Assembly: GCA_937862595.1 (NCBI GenBank) | Contig: CALMFL010000200.1 | Span: 1 to 8,125 of the forward strand | DNA from: an uncultured Fidelibacterota bacterium | GTDB taxonomy: Bacteria > Fidelibacterota > Fidelibacteria > Fidelibacterales > Fidelibacteraceae | Direction of reading: 5' to 3' | Length of the DNA stretch: 8,125 nucleotides | In this document: in pieces, positions 6,642 through 8,125 of the stretch | Position numbering within the stretch: position 1 is the first letter of the stretch | Layout: the number at the start of each line of letters is the position of its first letter | Made by a program: the position numbers and the translations under genes | The notes under the pieces: generated by a model | What the model was told of the DNA's origin: nothing | Seen by the model: the letters and a program-made list of their open reading frames with translations, nothing else | Database searches by the model: none

Positions 6642-7658
6642 TTATTGTTTGGGCAGGGGATCTTCCATTAGCGCCAGGATGGCGGTCTCTCGTTTATCTT
6701 TCTGAAACGTTTCCATAATATGCCTTCTTGCCGGGAGCCCGAGTTCGGGGAGTCTTTCCATTGCCTCGCGAATTGCCGAAACGGCGTTTTCAATGGTTTT
6801 TTCATTAATAACGATACCCGTGTTCCCGATCGCGATCGCGATACCGCCGGCATTGAAACCCACCGGGACACATCCGCACAACATGGCTTCGCATACGGCG
6901 TTCGGAAGTCCCTCCCGCATGGAAAATTGCGCATATACCGACGCCCGCTGATACCAGAGGATCAACTCTTCCTGTGATAGCTTTTCCGTGCTTATCAGAT
7001 TTTCCGGCAATGGTTCCAGAAAGCTTTTCCCTTTTTCTCCAAGTCCGACGATCACGAACTGATATTCCGGAAGCCGCTTCGCGGTTTCGGCAAAGACATC
7101 AAGCCCTTTTAAACGCACCCTCTGAAAAGAATTGCTTCCGGCGACAGTCAATACGATCTTCTCTTTATTCCCGGCCGGTTTGAATACGGCGGGATCATAC
7201 CCGGTGTACAGCGTGCGCACGCGGGCTTTCGGAGCCCGGGCCCTGATCTCGGGGATCAGCGTCTCCGATACCGGAAGATTGAGCGTGGCATGCTTCATCG
7301 CATAACTGCTGCAAAACCCCCGCAGGGGATTGGAGTAGGACCCGTAGCGGATCTCGGGAAGATACACCGTATCGTAGCCCCCTTCCACCACAAAGGCGTT
7401 TTTTCGGAAAAGGTTAGCGAACAAAACGGGTAAAAAAGCGTGATAGTCGGCGAACCAGATGTAAAGCGCCTGCGCCCGGACAATGTGCCGGAGAAGCCAG
7501 AAGAACAGCCCCGCCTGAGAAGCCAGGTTGCTGAACAGACCGTCCTTTGCCTTATAAATATGGGTGAGCACGGGATATTTTTTTTCAAGGATGTCGATAT
7601 CCCGTACCACAAAGGTGCTAAGGTCTCGCGCGATGATCAGTACGCTTTTTTCTTTCAT
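6642..7658 (-). CDS. GT4 family glycosyltransferase (Glycos_transf_1 domain)
   Basis: This 338-residue GT-B glycosyltransferase is complete. The N-terminal half has SVLIIARDLSTFVVRDI (5-21), a membrane-proximal hydrophobic stretch around 48-82 that may be peripheral, and VVEGGYDTVYLPEIRYG (90-106). The linker YTGYDPAVF (151-159) leads into the donor domain: IVLTVAG (168-174), LKGLDVF (183-189), FVIVGLG (201-207), and the EX7E signature in REGLPNAVCEAM (248-259; E249 and E257), with the usual CGCVPVGFNAGGI (261-273) after it. This is a retaining-type GT4 signature. It starts 7 nt after the YfhO-like gene with no visible ribosome binding site, and 17 nt separate it from the next glycosyltransferase. 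It probably adds one sugar of the same glycan as its neighbours; sugar specificity is not predictable. Confidence 0.9.
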   Translation of the reverse strand: MKEKSVLIIARDLSTFVVRDIDILEKKYPVLTHIYKAKDGLFSNLASQAGLFFWLLRHIVRAQALYIWFADYHAFLPVLFANLFRKNAFVVEGGYDTVYLPEIRYGSYSNPLRGFCSSYAMKHATLNLPVSETLIPEIRARAPKARVRTLYTGYDPAVFKPAGNKEKIVLTVAGSNSFQRVRLKGLDVFAETAKRLPEYQFVIVGLGEKGKSFLEPLPENLISTEKLSQEELILWYQRASVYAQFSMREGLPNAVCEAMLCGCVPVGFNAGGIAIAIGNTGIVINEKTIENAVSAIREAMERLPELGLPARRHIMETFQKDKRETAILALMEDPLPKQ

Positions 7659-7665
7659 TTCGGGA

Positions 7666-8125
7666 TCACTTTTTTTGCGGGAATAGTGTGTCGCGGTGAA
7701 GGATCAGCAGCGAGCCCCCGATCAGCAGAAGGATCAGGATGTTCCCGATCCAGACCACCTTGATGCCGGCATAGTAGGCGCGCGGCCGGAAGTCCAGGGT
7801 CAGGGTGTATTCGCCTTCCGGGAGCACGGCGCCGCGCAGGGCGTAGTTCGTTTGAACGATGGGGATCTTCTCTTTGTCGATCTTCAGGGTCCAGCCTTCG
7901 GGGTAGTACATTTCCGAGAACACCGCGAACTGGGGTTCGTCTGTTTTAACCGCGTAGAGGATCCGGTTCGGCGTGCTTTCAATAACCCGGATCTCGCCGG
8001 CCCCGCTGTAATTCGCAGCCCCGTATTCCGCCGGGACAAGCGCCTGCGCCGCCGGATCGAATTCCGGGGAATTCATGTAATTCAGTATCTCTCTGTTCCC
8101 GCTGAACGGCAGGCGCGTTTTGACG
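7666..8125 (-). CDS. YfhO-family membrane protein, C-terminal part (N-terminus beyond window)
   Basis: The frame is open through the window edge (it reads VKTRLPFSGN before the first internal Met), so the apparent start at 8076 is not the real one. The visible 152 residues are the C-terminus of a large multi-pass protein. The extracytoplasmic end is typical of YfhO: EYGAANYSG, VIESTPNRI, FAVFSEMYYPEGW (66-78), NYALRG (93-98), LPEGEYTLTLDFRP, then one membrane helix (about 123-142) and a short basic tail HRDTLFPQKK. YfhO proteins are GT-C-fold membrane proteins; some Firmicutes members glycosylate teichoic acids using undecaprenyl-phosphate sugars. Here it heads the visible part of the polysaccharide operon, so a role in transferring sugar outside the inner membrane is plausible, but that is inference. 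Full-length members usually exceed 700 residues. Confidence 0.85.
   Translation of the reverse strand, partial: VKTRLPFSGNREILNYMNSPEFDPAAQALVPAEYGAANYSGAGEIRVIESTPNRILYAVKTDEPQFAVFSEMYYPEGWTLKIDKEKIPIVQTNYALRGAVLPEGEYTLTLDFRPRAYYAGIKVVWIGNILILLLIGGSLLILHRDTLFPQKK

Noticed and set aside
7666..8076. A complete 136-residue protein starting at MNSPEF
   Set aside because: The frame continues upstream to the window edge with YfhO-like sequence, and the Met is internal with no ribosome binding site; it is the end of a larger gene.

Overview
The window looks like a chromosomal segment from a Gram-negative bacterium. All six genes lie on the minus strand, so transcription runs from high to low coordinates. 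A large TonB-dependent receptor with an N-terminal carboxypeptidase-regulatory-like domain implies an outer membrane. The style of this receptor and of the secreted protein after it resembles the FCB superphylum. The clear AAGGAGG-type ribosome binding sites argue mildly against typical Bacteroidota and for a relative such as Marinimicrobia (Neomarinimicrobiota), Calditrichota or KSB1-like bacteria. This placement is inferred from protein style; no marker gene is present.

Region A (8125 to 4337) is a tightly packed four-gene run for surface polysaccharide or glycoconjugate assembly. In order of transcription it holds the C-terminal end of a YfhO-family membrane protein (the rest lies beyond the window), two GT-B glycosyltransferases of GT4 type, and a D-glucuronyl C5-epimerase-like protein. 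Gaps are 7 nt, 17 nt and a 4-nt ATGA overlap, so this is almost certainly one operon. The epimerase is the most informative gene. It keeps the three tyrosines that I align with the catalytic tyrosines of animal heparan sulfate glucuronyl C5-epimerase. This suggests that the glycan contains glucuronic acid that is partly converted to iduronic acid, or a comparable uronic acid pair.

Region B (4336 to 4044) is a 293-nt AT-rich intergenic stretch. It carries a good sigma70-type promoter (TTGTCA, 17 bp, TAAAAT) with an A-tract just upstream of the -35, pointing at the receptor gene. I see no convincing terminator for the polysaccharide operon.

Region C (4043 to 1) is a two-gene unit: a complete 1002-residue TonB-dependent receptor, then, after 32 nt with a small perfect hairpin, the first 334 residues of a secreted protein whose C-terminus is cut by the window edge. 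The second protein has a signal peptide, a D-rich calcium-loop-like motif and a GCD/GYxYNG/PPAxGYD block. I associate that block with FCB surface proteins that usually end in a type IX secretion sorting domain, but that end is not visible here. The pair probably acts at the outer membrane and cell surface. The substrate is unknown and no SusD-like partner is present.

I see no RNA genes, mobile elements or CRISPR arrays. The best candidate for something under-described is the C5-epimerase inside a bacterial glycosyltransferase operon.
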